NCBI RefSeq assembly: GCF_900099965.1
Contig: NZ_FNDJ01000010.1
Span: 186,001-250,000 of the forward strand
Length of the DNA stretch: 64,000 nucleotides
DNA from: Nonomuraea jiangxiensis
Lineage (GTDB): Bacteria; Actinomycetota; Actinomycetes; Streptosporangiales; Streptosporangiaceae
Direction of reading: 5' to 3'
Shown in pieces: positions 41,660 through 49,785 of this stretch. The notes below the pieces were generated by a model. The model did no database searches. It was given only the letters and a program-made list of their open reading frames with translations, and was not told where the DNA came from. How positions within the stretch are numbered: position 1 is the stretch's first letter; each line of letters starts with the position of its first letter. The position numbers and the translations under genes are program-made.

Positions 41660-42964
41660 ATGCCCGACCTGCTGCACAACGCCAGGGTGAGCCGCGGCCA
41701 GTTCCTGCGCATGATGGGCGGCCTGGCCGCGGCCGGGTTCGTCACCGCCTGTTCGACCCGGCCCGAGACCACCGCCTCGACCGGCGGCGGCCAGTCCACG
41801 ACCGAGCTGAAGTTCATCGGCGTGGCCGACCAGAAGGCGCCGATGGACGAGCTGGTGGCCGCCTACCAGAAGGTCAGGCCGACGGTACGGCTCACGACCT
41901 CCTACGCCCCCACCGACCAGGTGCAGACCTCCATCCGCACCCAGCTCGGCGCCGGAAACGCCCCCGACCTGCACGTGGTCTTCCCGGGAAGCGGCAGCGC
42001 GATGTCGATGTCCGAGATCGCCGGGGCCGGGCTGCTGGCGGACCTATCCGGCCAGGCGTGGACGCGGACGATCCCCGAGGGCTTCAAGCCCGCCTTCCAG
42101 GCCGGAGGCAAGACGTACATGTACTCGGCGGGCTCGTCGGTCATCGGCGCGGTCTACAACAAGAAGGCCTTCGAGAAGGCGGGCATCGAGGCGCCGCCGA
42201 CCACGTGGAGCGAGTTTCTCGCGGTCTGCGACAAGCTCAAGAAGGCGGGGCTGGTGCCGATCGCGCTGGGCGCCCAGACGCCGTGGGTCACCCAGCTCAT
42301 CACGTACGCGCTGGTGCCCTCGACCGTCTACGCCAAGGACCCCACCTTCGACGACAAGCAGCTCGCCGGGCAGGCGAGCTTCGCCGACTCCGGCTGGCGC
42401 CAGGCCATGGAGATGTACCTGGAGCTGCAGAAGCGCGGCTTCTTCAACGACAAGCCCAACGGCACCACCTTCGAGCAGCAGACGTCGATGGTGGCCACCG
42501 GAAAGGCCGGCATGGCCATCCAGGTGTCGGCCGTTCTGCCGGACTTCCGCAAGGCCGCCTCCTCGCCGGACGACCTGTCGATGTTCCCCGTGCCCGGCGC
42601 CGACGACGCCGCCTCCGTGTGGATCCCCGCTGGCGTCGTGGTCGGCCTCGGCGCCGGCGCCAAGGGCAAGAACGTCGAGGAGGCCAAGGCGTTCGTCGAC
42701 TTCCTCGGCAAGCAGGAGAACATCAACGCCTGGGCCAAGGCCATCGCCGCCATCCCGCTCACCCAGGACGCATCCTCCACCATCGACGCCGCCGTCCAGT
42801 CGTTCCTGCCGTTCACCAAGGACCGGGCGGTGCCGTTCATGGACCAGCGCTGGCCCAACGCCGAGGTCCAGCCGGTGCACTTCGCGGTGATCCAGGAGCT
42901 GCTCGCGGGCGATGCCACGATCGACGACGCGCTGAAGAAGATGGACGAGGCCTACAAGAAGTGA
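41660..42964 (+). CDS. Sugar ABC transporter substrate-binding lipoprotein
   Basis: 434 residues. The lipoprotein signal ends in a lipobox (AAAGFVTAC) with Cys31 as the lipid-modified residue. The mature protein is a family 1 solute-binding protein: LKFIGVADQKAPMDELVAAY, APDLHVVFPGSG, YMYSAGSSVIGAVYNKKAFE, and the hinge region WSEFLAVCDKLKKAGLVPIA. It starts one base after the GH78 stop and captures sugar or oligosaccharide for the two permeases downstream. No ATPase is encoded here, so a shared MsiK-type ATPase elsewhere is expected. Confidence 0.93.
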   Translation: MPDLLHNARVSRGQFLRMMGGLAAAGFVTACSTRPETTASTGGGQSTTELKFIGVADQKAPMDELVAAYQKVRPTVRLTTSYAPTDQVQTSIRTQLGAGNAPDLHVVFPGSGSAMSMSEIAGAGLLADLSGQAWTRTIPEGFKPAFQAGGKTYMYSAGSSVIGAVYNKKAFEKAGIEAPPTTWSEFLAVCDKLKKAGLVPIALGAQTPWVTQLITYALVPSTVYAKDPTFDDKQLAGQASFADSGWRQAMEMYLELQKRGFFNDKPNGTTFEQQTSMVATGKAGMAIQVSAVLPDFRKAASSPDDLSMFPVPGADDAASVWIPAGVVVGLGAGAKGKNVEEAKAFVDFLGKQENINAWAKAIAAIPLTQDASSTIDAAVQSFLPFTKDRAVPFMDQRWPNAEVQPVHFAVIQELLAGDATIDDALKKMDEAYKK

Positions 42965-43869
42965 CCGTCCTGACTGCTTTCCGGAGCCGGGCGCGAGCCA
43001 CGGGGCGGCGCGTGAGCGCGGACACCCCGTCCTGGCTGTTCGCCGCGCCCGCTCTCGTGGTGTACGCGCTGGTGGTGCTCTATCCCGCCGTCAGCGGCAT
43101 GGTCTACGCGTTCACCGACTGGAGCGGGATCGGCGAGGACAGGTCCTTCGTCGGCCTGGCCAACTTCGGCACCCTGCTGGGTGACGAGCAGGCCATGGGC
43201 TCGATCGGCAACACGATCCTGCTCACCGTGGCCGTCGTGGCCGTCCAGAACGGCGTCGGGCTGCTGCTGGCGCTCGGGGTGAACGCGAAGCTGAAGAGCA
43301 GGGGGCTGCTGCGCGTCATCTTCTTCGCGCCTGTCGTGGTCAGCCCGGTCATGGTGGCGTTCCTGTGGAAGTACCTCTTCAACCCCGACCCGTCCGCCGG
43401 GCTGAACGGCCTGCTCGGCCTGGAGGTGGACTGGCTGGGAGACCCGTCGGTGGCGCTGTGGTCGATCGCCGGCATGGTCGTGTGGCAGTACGCCGGATAC
43501 TCCATGGTCATCTTCCTGGCCGGGCTGGAGGGCGTGCCCAAGGAGCTGTACGAGGCCGCCATGATCGACGGCGCGGGCACCTGGCAGCGTTTCCGCTATG
43601 TCACCTGGCCGCTGCTCGCCCCCGCCGTGACGATCAACCTGATGTTGTCCACGATCGGCGGGCTCAAGCTCTTCGACCAGGTCTTCGCCGCCACCAACGG
43701 CGGCCCCGGCTACGCCACGGAGACGTTGTCCACGGTGCTCTACAAGCAGGCGTTCGTGTTCGGCAAGTTCGGCTACAGCACCGCGATCGCCCTGGTGCTC
43801 GCCCTGTTCGTGGCCGCGGTCTCCCTCGTCCAGGTCTACTACCTGCGCGGTCGTGAGGTGACCGCGTGA
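42961..43869 (+). CDS. Carbohydrate ABC transporter permease (MalF/UgpA type)
   Basis: 302 residues starting at the GTG that overlaps the binding-protein stop (GTGA). Six membrane helices, first in SWLFAAPALVVYALVVLYPA. The EAA loop that docks the ATPase reads ELYEAAMIDGAGTWQRFRYV. It is the first of the pair of permeases of this importer. Confidence 0.94.
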   Translation: MTVLTAFRSRARATGRRVSADTPSWLFAAPALVVYALVVLYPAVSGMVYAFTDWSGIGEDRSFVGLANFGTLLGDEQAMGSIGNTILLTVAVVAVQNGVGLLLALGVNAKLKSRGLLRVIFFAPVVVSPVMVAFLWKYLFNPDPSAGLNGLLGLEVDWLGDPSVALWSIAGMVVWQYAGYSMVIFLAGLEGVPKELYEAAMIDGAGTWQRFRYVTWPLLAPAVTINLMLSTIGGLKLFDQVFAATNGGPGYATETLSTVLYKQAFVFGKFGYSTAIALVLALFVAAVSLVQVYYLRGREVTA

Positions 43870-44678
43870 GAAGGACCTACCTGCTGGAAATCGTCATGAT
43901 CGCGGTGGCGGTGGCGTTCATGTTCCCCGTCTACATCCTGATCTCGTTGTCGTTGAAAGACCCCCCGCAGATCTCCCAGTCACCACTGGCCCTGCCGAAT
44001 CCGCCCACCCTCGACAACTTCGCCAGTGCCTGGTCGGCGGCCGCGCTCGGCCCGTCCCTGATGAACAGCACGGTGATCACCGTGGTCAGCCTGGTCGCGC
44101 TCATCACTCTCGGCTCGTTCGCCTCCTACTTCCTGGCCCGCGTGAAGAGCGGCCTCGGCTACGGCCTCTACATCCTCTTCCTGCTGGGCATCGTCCTGCC
44201 GTTCCAGCTCGGCATGATCCCGCTCTACCAGCTGGTGACCGAACTCGGGCTGATCGGCACGCACGCCGGACTGATCCTTTTCTACACCGGCATCCAGCTC
44301 CCGTTCACCGTCTTCCTCTACACCGGGTTCATCCGGGCGCTGCCCCGCGAGTACGCCAGCGCCGCCCAGATCGACGGCGCCTCCCACCTGGTGGCGTTCA
44401 CCCGCGTCGTCTTCCCGCTGCTGCGGCCCATCACCGGCACCGTGCTGATCCTCAACGCCGTCTTCATCTGGAACGACTTCTTCACCCCGCTGATCTACCT
44501 CGGCGGCTCCGGCTTCGAGACGATCCCGGTCAGCGTCTTCGCCTACGTCGGCCAGTACGTCTCCCAGCACGGCCTGGTCTTCGCGGGCCTGGTGCTCGGC
44601 GCGCTGCCGATCGTGCTGGTCTTCCTGGTGCTGCAGCGCTACGTCATCAAGGGCTTCTCGAGCGGACTCAAGGGATGA
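43866..44678 (+). CDS. Carbohydrate ABC transporter permease (MalG/UgpE type)
   Basis: 270 residues from a GTG overlapping the previous stop. Six helices, with LEIVMIAVAVAFMFPVYILI first. The EAA loop is REYASAAQIDGASHLVAFTR. The C-terminal IKGFSSGLKG is the family's usual end. It pairs with the preceding permease and overlaps the next gene by four bases (ATGA). Confidence 0.94.
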   Translation: MRRTYLLEIVMIAVAVAFMFPVYILISLSLKDPPQISQSPLALPNPPTLDNFASAWSAAALGPSLMNSTVITVVSLVALITLGSFASYFLARVKSGLGYGLYILFLLGIVLPFQLGMIPLYQLVTELGLIGTHAGLILFYTGIQLPFTVFLYTGFIRALPREYASAAQIDGASHLVAFTRVVFPLLRPITGTVLILNAVFIWNDFFTPLIYLGGSGFETIPVSVFAYVGQYVSQHGLVFAGLVLGALPIVLVFLVLQRYVIKGFSSGLKG

Positions 44679-47600
44679 ACGTCTTCGACCTGCTCCGAGA
44701 GCCGCCCCGGGAGTTCTCCCCGGCGGCCATCTGGTGGTGGAGCGGTGAGCCGCTGCGCAGGGACCGGCTGCGCTGGCAGATGGAGCGCCTGGTGAGCGGG
44801 GGAGTGCGCAACCTCGTCATTCTCAACCTCGCGCCCTCGGGACCGACCTTCGGCGCCGACGCCGACGACCCGCCGTTCCTGTCGGAGGCGTGGTGGGAGT
44901 TGCTCGACGGGGTCTGCGCCGACGCCCACGACCTGGGCGCGTACCTGTGGTTCTACGACCAGCTCGGCTTCTCCGGCGCCGACCTTCAGGCGCGGCTCGT
45001 GGTGGAGCGCCCGGAGTTCGCCGGCCAGTGGCTGGCCCCCGACGGCTCCGTGTCGCTGCGCGGGTTCGACTACCTGTCGGCCGAGGCGTGCGCGGAGCTG
45101 CTCGACCGGGTCCACGGCGAGTTCGAGCGGCGGGTGGGGCACTGGTTCGGCCGGGTCATCGCCGGGTCGTTCCAGGACGAGCTGCCGACCCTGCCCACCT
45201 GGTCGGCTCGCTTCGCCGAGGAGCACCTGGCCCGCCGCGGCAAGGCGTTCACGATCGCGGACCCCGACTGGCAGGCGTACCAGCGCACCCGCGCCGAGCT
45301 GGCCGAGCAGGCGTTCTTCCGCCCTCTGGCGCGCTGGCACGAGCGCCACGGCCTGCTCAACGGCTGCGACCAGCAGGACCCCGCCCGCGCGGGACACCCG
45401 GTGGAGGGCGTGCAACTGTACGCCGACTACGCGGGCACGCACCGCTGGTTCAGCGCGCCCGGCTCCGACCACCACGGTGACGCCCGCCTGCACGCCTCCC
45501 TCGCCCACCTGTACGGTCGGCCCAGGACGTGGATCGAGGCGTTCCACTCCAGCGGGTGGGGCGGCACCCTGGAGGAGACGTTCGACTGGTTGCTGCCCTG
45601 GCTGCGGGCCGGCGCCACCCTCTACAACCCGCACGCGGTCTACTACACGACCAAGCGCGGCTGGTGGGAGTGGGCGCCGCCGTCCACCGACTGGCGCCAG
45701 CCGTACTGGCGGCACCACCGGGTCTTCGCCGACGCGGTCACCCGGCTGTGCGCCGCCCTGTCCCAGGGCCGCCACGCCTGCGACGTCGCCGTCCTGCTGC
45801 CCACCGCCACCGCCCAGGCGGGGACCGGCCTGACGGCCGTGAACGCGCAGGCCACCCGGGCCCAGGAGGTCTACCGCGAGATCGTGGGCGACATGGCCTG
45901 GTTCGCCACCAAGCCCGGCGAACTCGACCGGCTCGGCCTCGACGCCGACGTGATCGACGACGACTCGATCCGGCGCGCCACCGTCACGGGCGGGCGGCTG
46001 ACGGTGTCCACCGAGGCATACCGCGCGGTCATCCTGCCCGCTGTCACGTCCCTCGACGAGGACGTCGCCGCCCGGCTCGGTGAGTTCGCCGCCGCGGGCG
46101 GGCTGCTCGTCGCCGTCGGCGCGTTCCCGGACTCGCCGTCCCTGCGCGCCCGCTTCGCCTCGGGCGACGCCCGCCACGTGGCGACCGCCGCCGAGCTGGG
46201 CGAGGCGCTGGCCGGGCTGCCCCGGCGGGTCGAGGCGCCGGTGCCCGCGCTGGTGCGCGAGGTCGGGGAGAGCACCCTCGTGTTCCTGACCGCCGCCTTC
46301 CCCATGGCCAGCAGGATCAGCGTGGGACGCCCCGACGAGCGCGGCGTGGACCTCGGCTGGCTGGACGCCGCCATCGACTTCGATCCCGCCAGGTACGCCC
46401 GCGACATGCGGATCACCGTCAGGAACGTCCGGGGCACGCCGATGCTGGCCCGCCTCTTCGACGATGGCGAGCCACGACCGCTGCCGCACACGCGCGACGG
46501 GGACACCGTGGAGGTCGTGGTGCCCTTCGACGACGGGCCGGCCGCGTTGCTGGTGTTCGACGGCACGCGGGCCGAGCCTCCGCCGCCACGGCCCGGGTTT
46601 CCCGCCGAGCTCGATCTGGGGGACGAATGGGACGTCGAGCTCGTCCCCACCCTGGACGACACCTGGCATGACTTCGGTGGCGGCGCGGGCGTCGAACGCT
46701 GGACGATGCGTACGCCGGACGGGGAGGCGGTGCACGTGACCTTCGGGCCCCGGGGGGAGCAGCGGGTCGGCGACGGCCCCTGGACGCCCTCGGTGTGGTC
46801 GGCCTCCCGGGGGTTGCGCAAGGACACCGTCCACCGGGACACGCTCGGTCCCAAGGGGCACGTGCCGACGGAGTTCCTGGCGTTCGGCCGCGTCCCGGCG
46901 GGCACCGGAGCCCGCTTCCGAACCCTGCTCACCGTGCTGCCCGGCCCGCCCGCCTGGCTCGCCGTGGGGGCGGGGGCGGCGAAGACCCTGTGGCTCGACG
47001 GCGTGGAGCTGCCCGTCGACGACACCGGCTACGCCGCCGTCGCGCCGACGCCCGTCACGCCCGGCGAACACCTGGTGGAGCTGCTGCTGGTGCCGGACGA
47101 GGAGCTCGACCTGCGGGCGTACGTCTGTTTGGTGGCCGACCCGGCCGACGCCGCCCGCCCCGAGTGGATCGGTGGCACGCCGCTGGAGACCACCGTGCGC
47201 GTCACGGCGGAGTCGCACGAGGTGCTACAGGTGGCCTCCACCGGGTCATGCCGAGTGCTGGTCAACGGGGTGGAAGCGGGCAGGCAGGGAGGCTTCGACC
47301 CCTACGCCGAGGCGGACATCCCGCGGGTGCGGCGTTACGACGTCTCACACCTGCTGCGCGCGGGCGACAACACGATCCGGATCGAAGCCGACGGCTGGGT
47401 GCTGGTGGACGGGCTGGCCGTCTCCGGCCCCGGCTGGTCGTCCCGGCCCAGGGTGCGGCGCCGCCAGCACGGCGACCCCGCCGCCCTGTATCTGCGCCCC
47501 CGCCCTCACCCGCTACCGGAGGCGGGCTGGCTCGACGGCCAACCGACCGCGTTGCCCGCCACCTTCGCGGTGCCGGGCGCCGGACGGCGTACCGAGGTCT

Positions 47601-48130
47601 TCCTCGTGGAGCCGCCTCCCGGCACGACCGGCATCGAGGTTGACGCCCCGGGCCCCGTCCAGGTGCGCTGGCCGGGCCACGGCACTGCCGAGCTGCATGC
47701 GGACACGGCGCCTGGCGCCCAGGCCGGGGCGGCGTTCACCGGCCCGGTACGGTTCGTCTGCGGTCCGGGCCGGATGCGGCTGGGTGACTGGGAGGAGCAC
47801 GGCCTGGCCGGCTACAGCGGAGGCGTCCGTTACCGCACCACCATCAGGGCGGCGACCGGACCGGGGCTGCTCGACCTCGGCCGGGTCAGGGGCACGGCGG
47901 AGGTGACGGTGAACGGCCGGCCATGCGGCGTCAGGGTGTGCTCGCCGTACGTTTTCGACGTCCAACTGGACGAGGGCGACAACTCGGTCGAGATTCTCAT
48001 CCTCGGCACGCTCGGGCCGTACCTCGACGAGGTCAGCCCCACCCACTTCGTCTTCTCCGGCCAGCGCGCCCACGGCCTCTTCGGCCCCGTACACCTGCGC
48101 ACCCGCCGGCTTCCGGCGAACAGCGCGTGA
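44675..48130 (+). CDS. GH106-type alpha-L-rhamnosidase-like glycosidase
   Basis: 1151 residues, intracellular. The N-terminal catalytic barrel resembles GH106: FSPAAIWWWSGEPLRRDRLR, then QMERLVSGGVRNLVILNLAP, FYDQLGFSGADLQARLV, SFQDELPTLPTWSARFAEEH and WIEAFHSSGWGGTLEETFDW. A glutamine-amidotransferase-like central portion (VILPAVTSLDEDVAARLGEF) and two beta-sandwich domains follow; the last, RGTAEVTVNGRPCGVRVCSP, is galactose-binding-like. GH106 enzymes cleave alpha-L-rhamnosyl links in complex pectins and related polymers. It is the last gene of the importer operon. Family placement is by recognition of conserved blocks; substrate is unknown. Confidence 0.82.
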   Translation: MNVFDLLREPPREFSPAAIWWWSGEPLRRDRLRWQMERLVSGGVRNLVILNLAPSGPTFGADADDPPFLSEAWWELLDGVCADAHDLGAYLWFYDQLGFSGADLQARLVVERPEFAGQWLAPDGSVSLRGFDYLSAEACAELLDRVHGEFERRVGHWFGRVIAGSFQDELPTLPTWSARFAEEHLARRGKAFTIADPDWQAYQRTRAELAEQAFFRPLARWHERHGLLNGCDQQDPARAGHPVEGVQLYADYAGTHRWFSAPGSDHHGDARLHASLAHLYGRPRTWIEAFHSSGWGGTLEETFDWLLPWLRAGATLYNPHAVYYTTKRGWWEWAPPSTDWRQPYWRHHRVFADAVTRLCAALSQGRHACDVAVLLPTATAQAGTGLTAVNAQATRAQEVYREIVGDMAWFATKPGELDRLGLDADVIDDDSIRRATVTGGRLTVSTEAYRAVILPAVTSLDEDVAARLGEFAAAGGLLVAVGAFPDSPSLRARFASGDARHVATAAELGEALAGLPRRVEAPVPALVREVGESTLVFLTAAFPMASRISVGRPDERGVDLGWLDAAIDFDPARYARDMRITVRNVRGTPMLARLFDDGEPRPLPHTRDGDTVEVVVPFDDGPAALLVFDGTRAEPPPPRPGFPAELDLGDEWDVELVPTLDDTWHDFGGGAGVERWTMRTPDGEAVHVTFGPRGEQRVGDGPWTPSVWSASRGLRKDTVHRDTLGPKGHVPTEFLAFGRVPAGTGARFRTLLTVLPGPPAWLAVGAGAAKTLWLDGVELPVDDTGYAAVAPTPVTPGEHLVELLLVPDEELDLRAYVCLVADPADAARPEWIGGTPLETTVRVTAESHEVLQVASTGSCRVLVNGVEAGRQGGFDPYAEADIPRVRRYDVSHLLRAGDNTIRIEADGWVLVDGLAVSGPGWSSRPRVRRRQHGDPAALYLRPRPHPLPEAGWLDGQPTALPATFAVPGAGRRTEVFLVEPPPGTTGIEVDAPGPVQVRWPGHGTAELHADTAPGAQAGAAFTGPVRFVCGPGRMRLGDWEEHGLAGYSGGVRYRTTIRAATGPGLLDLGRVRGTAEVTVNGRPCGVRVCSPYVFDVQLDEGDNSVEILILGTLGPYLDEVSPTHFVFSGQRAHGLFGPVHLRTRRLPANSA

Positions 48131-48230
48131 ACCGCGGTGCCCGCCCGCCGCGTCCAGCAAGGGCATGAAACGCATCTGCCAGGAAAGGGGGAAACAGCAG
48201 AGCGACCCATCGAAGGCAGAGGAGAAGCGC

Positions 48231-48467
48231 ATGGATCAGGCCAGACAGGAGACCGGCGGCGTCACCGGCACTCAGGACAAGGACTACAACCTGATCTGGT
48301 TCGTCGAGCAGTGCTTGAGCAATGCACTGCGGTTGGAGAACTACATCGCCGACGCCGATCGTGCCGGGGATGGGGAACTGGCCGACTTCTTCCGCCGCGC
48401 TCAGGCCGAAAGCCGCAAGGGAGCCAAGCAGGGCAAGGACTTCCTGCGCCGACGCATTGCCGCATAG
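48231..48467 (+). CDS. Small conserved helical protein of unknown function
   Basis: 78 residues from ATG 48231, fixed by GAGGAGAAG six nt upstream. It reads as two amphipathic helices: DYNLIWFVEQCLSNALRLEN YIADADRAGD in two stretches, then LADFFRRAQAESRKGAKQGK. The arrangement resembles a small ferritin-like or stress-associated helical hairpin. It has no signal peptide and one cysteine. I cannot assign a function; it stands alone between the GH106 and tetR genes. Confidence 0.7.
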   Translation: MDQARQETGGVTGTQDKDYNLIWFVEQCLSNALRLENYIADADRAGDGELADFFRRAQAESRKGAKQGKDFLRRRIAA

Positions 48468-48513
48468 TGAGGTGCTGTTCAGCGCCCAACCGCGTTCCCG
48501 GATGATTTTCTGA

Positions 48514-48533
48514 ACGTCGTTTCAGAACGACGT
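48514..48533. promoter_or_regulatory. Palindromic operator upstream of tetR
   Basis: ACGTCGTT-TCAG-AACGACGT has perfect 8-bp arms. It overlaps the expected -35 of a promoter whose -10 (TAGACT, 48543-48548) puts the transcript start at the GTG 48555, giving a leaderless mRNA. Autorepression by the TetR protein is the simplest reading. Confidence 0.6.
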
Positions 48534-48554
48534 CAGCGCGACTAGACTGCTCCC

Positions 48555-49175
48555 GTGGGAAGGCCGAGAACGAACGACGGCGCCGTGAAGGAGCGTCTCC
48601 TCGAAGCCGCGACGGAGATGTTCGCCACCCGTCCCCGGGAGTCGGTCACCATCCGCGCCGTGGCCGCCGCCGCCGGAGCCTCGACCGCGGCGGTCTACAC
48701 GCTGTTCGACAGCAAGGACGTGCTGATCAACGAGGTGCGCAACCGGGCGGTCGCCGGGCTGTCCCGGGACCTGTCTGCGGTGCCGGTCACCGACGACCCC
48801 CTCGCCGACCTTTACGCGCTCGCCGTCGCGTACCGGCGATGGGGGCGCGAGCACAGCCACCTCTACACGGTGTTGTTCGGCGGCGTGCAGCGCTTCGATC
48901 CGTCGGGTGAGATGAGCGCGGGCGACCCCGTCCGGCCGCTTGTCGACACGATCGGCCGCGCCCTGTCGGCGTCCGTGCTCGTCGGCGAGGTGACGCCCAT
49001 CGCCCTCTCGCTCTGGGTGACCCTGCACGGACTCGTGGCCCTCGAACTGGCCGGCGCACTCGACGCCACCACGGCCGAGGCCATATTCCCCTCGACGATT
49101 CTCGCCACACTGCGCGGCTGGGCGACCCCGTCCCAGATAGACGTTCCCGGATCGAGTCCCGGCCCCGCGCCCTGA
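48555..49175 (+). CDS. TetR-family regulator with WHG-type C-terminal domain
   Basis: 206 residues. The N-terminal HTH is VKERLLEAATEMFATRPRES, AVAAAAGASTAAVYTLFDSK. The ligand domain (about 75-190) has YALAVAYRRWGREHSHLYTV and LWVTLHGLVALELAGAL, typical of the WHG/TetR_C_33 group. GTG start, probably leaderless. A perfect palindrome overlaps its promoter. Targets are not clear; it may also act on the nearby dehydrogenase and hydrolase region. Confidence 0.9.
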   Translation: MGRPRTNDGAVKERLLEAATEMFATRPRESVTIRAVAAAAGASTAAVYTLFDSKDVLINEVRNRAVAGLSRDLSAVPVTDDPLADLYALAVAYRRWGREHSHLYTVLFGGVQRFDPSGEMSAGDPVRPLVDTIGRALSASVLVGEVTPIALSLWVTLHGLVALELAGALDATTAEAIFPSTILATLRGWATPSQIDVPGSSPGPAP

Positions 49176-49191
49176 TCTGGAGGCGTGTTCC

Positions 49192-49461
49192 TCACCCGAT
49201 GATCGAGCACACCGTCACCCGCTCGCCGACCCGCCGCTCGCGCACGTCCGGGCCCACCTCGACGATCTTGCCGACGAACTCGTGCCCGAGCACGTCCCCG
49301 GCCATCACCGTGGGGACGTAGCCGTCGAGCAGGTGCAGGTCGGATCCGCACACGGAGCTGGCGGTGACCTCGACCACGGCGTCCTGCCGGTTCAGGATCC
49401 CCGGATCGGGGACGTCCCGCACGGCCACCTCGTTCACGCCCGTCCAGCACAGCGCCCTCAT
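49192..49461 (-). pseudogene. Truncated zinc-dependent alcohol dehydrogenase (N-terminal GroES-like part)
   Basis: 89 codons encode only the start of a roughly 380-residue Zn-alcohol dehydrogenase of the formaldehyde-dehydrogenase-like branch. MRALCWTGVNEVAVRDVPDP, then SSVCGSDLHLLDG (catalytic zinc cysteine), GDVLGHEFVGKIVEVG (histidine and glutamate ligands) and VGERVTVCSIIG are intact. The frame then stops where the structural-zinc loop should begin. Only 16 bp separate it from tetR, so the Rossmann domain has been deleted. Its ATG overlaps the stop of an upstream frame (ATGA). Confidence 0.8.
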
Positions 49462-49728
49462 CGCGACCCCCTCCTGGTCAGCTGCCGGAACGCCGGACCC
49501 GTCGCGCGCCCGAGGAGCGTGCGATGCCCTTCCGGCTGCCCCTCCACCACGAGGACCTCCCCGGTCTCCAGCAGCTGCTTGATCGCCGGTACCTCCTCCC
49601 GGAGGCCGTCGACCGCCCGCACCGCGATCTCGCCGCCCGGGTGATGCGCACCTCCTGCCGCCTCGCGGCCCTGCCCGTCACCGGCGAACGCAATCCGCGC
49701 TCGCGCCGCCGTGAGGGTCCGGCTCAAG
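49458..49728 (-). pseudogene. Possible C-terminal remnant of a gene coupled to the Zn-ADH fragment
   Basis: The frame ends in TGA at 49458, overlapping the dehydrogenase start (ATGA), which supports a real upstream gene. The last about 50 codons (DGLREEVPAIKQLLETGEVL, then VEGQPEGHRTLLGRATG) look protein-like and resemble tails of SRPBCC/cyclase-type proteins, which often neighbour such dehydrogenases. Upstream of about 49650 the frame becomes unconvincing and meets the promoter of the divergent hydrolase. I take it as a decayed remnant, with low certainty. Confidence 0.35.
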
Positions 49729-49729
49729 T

Positions 49730-49762
49730 ATGGTACAACTGTATACGGTACAAGTGTACCAT
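49730..49762. promoter_or_regulatory. Double palindromic operator before the abhydrolase gene
   Basis: GGTACAAGTGTACC (49747-49760) is a perfect dyad. GGTACAACTGTATA (49732-49745) is a degenerate copy 15 bp upstream. The outer arms ATGGTACA and TGTACCAT also pair, so the whole 33 bp is symmetric. It is AT-richer than its surroundings and lies 24 bp before the hydrolase ATG. This is a typical TetR-family operator layout. Confidence 0.6.
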
Positions 49763-49785
49763 CGGGCGATCGTGGAGGTGGACCC

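Noticed and set aside
44639..47218. 859-codon frame antisense to the GH106-type gene
   Set aside because: Composition (Arg/Gly/Val/Gln-rich, no domain) is that of a high-GC shadow frame; the plus strand has clear homology and operon coupling.
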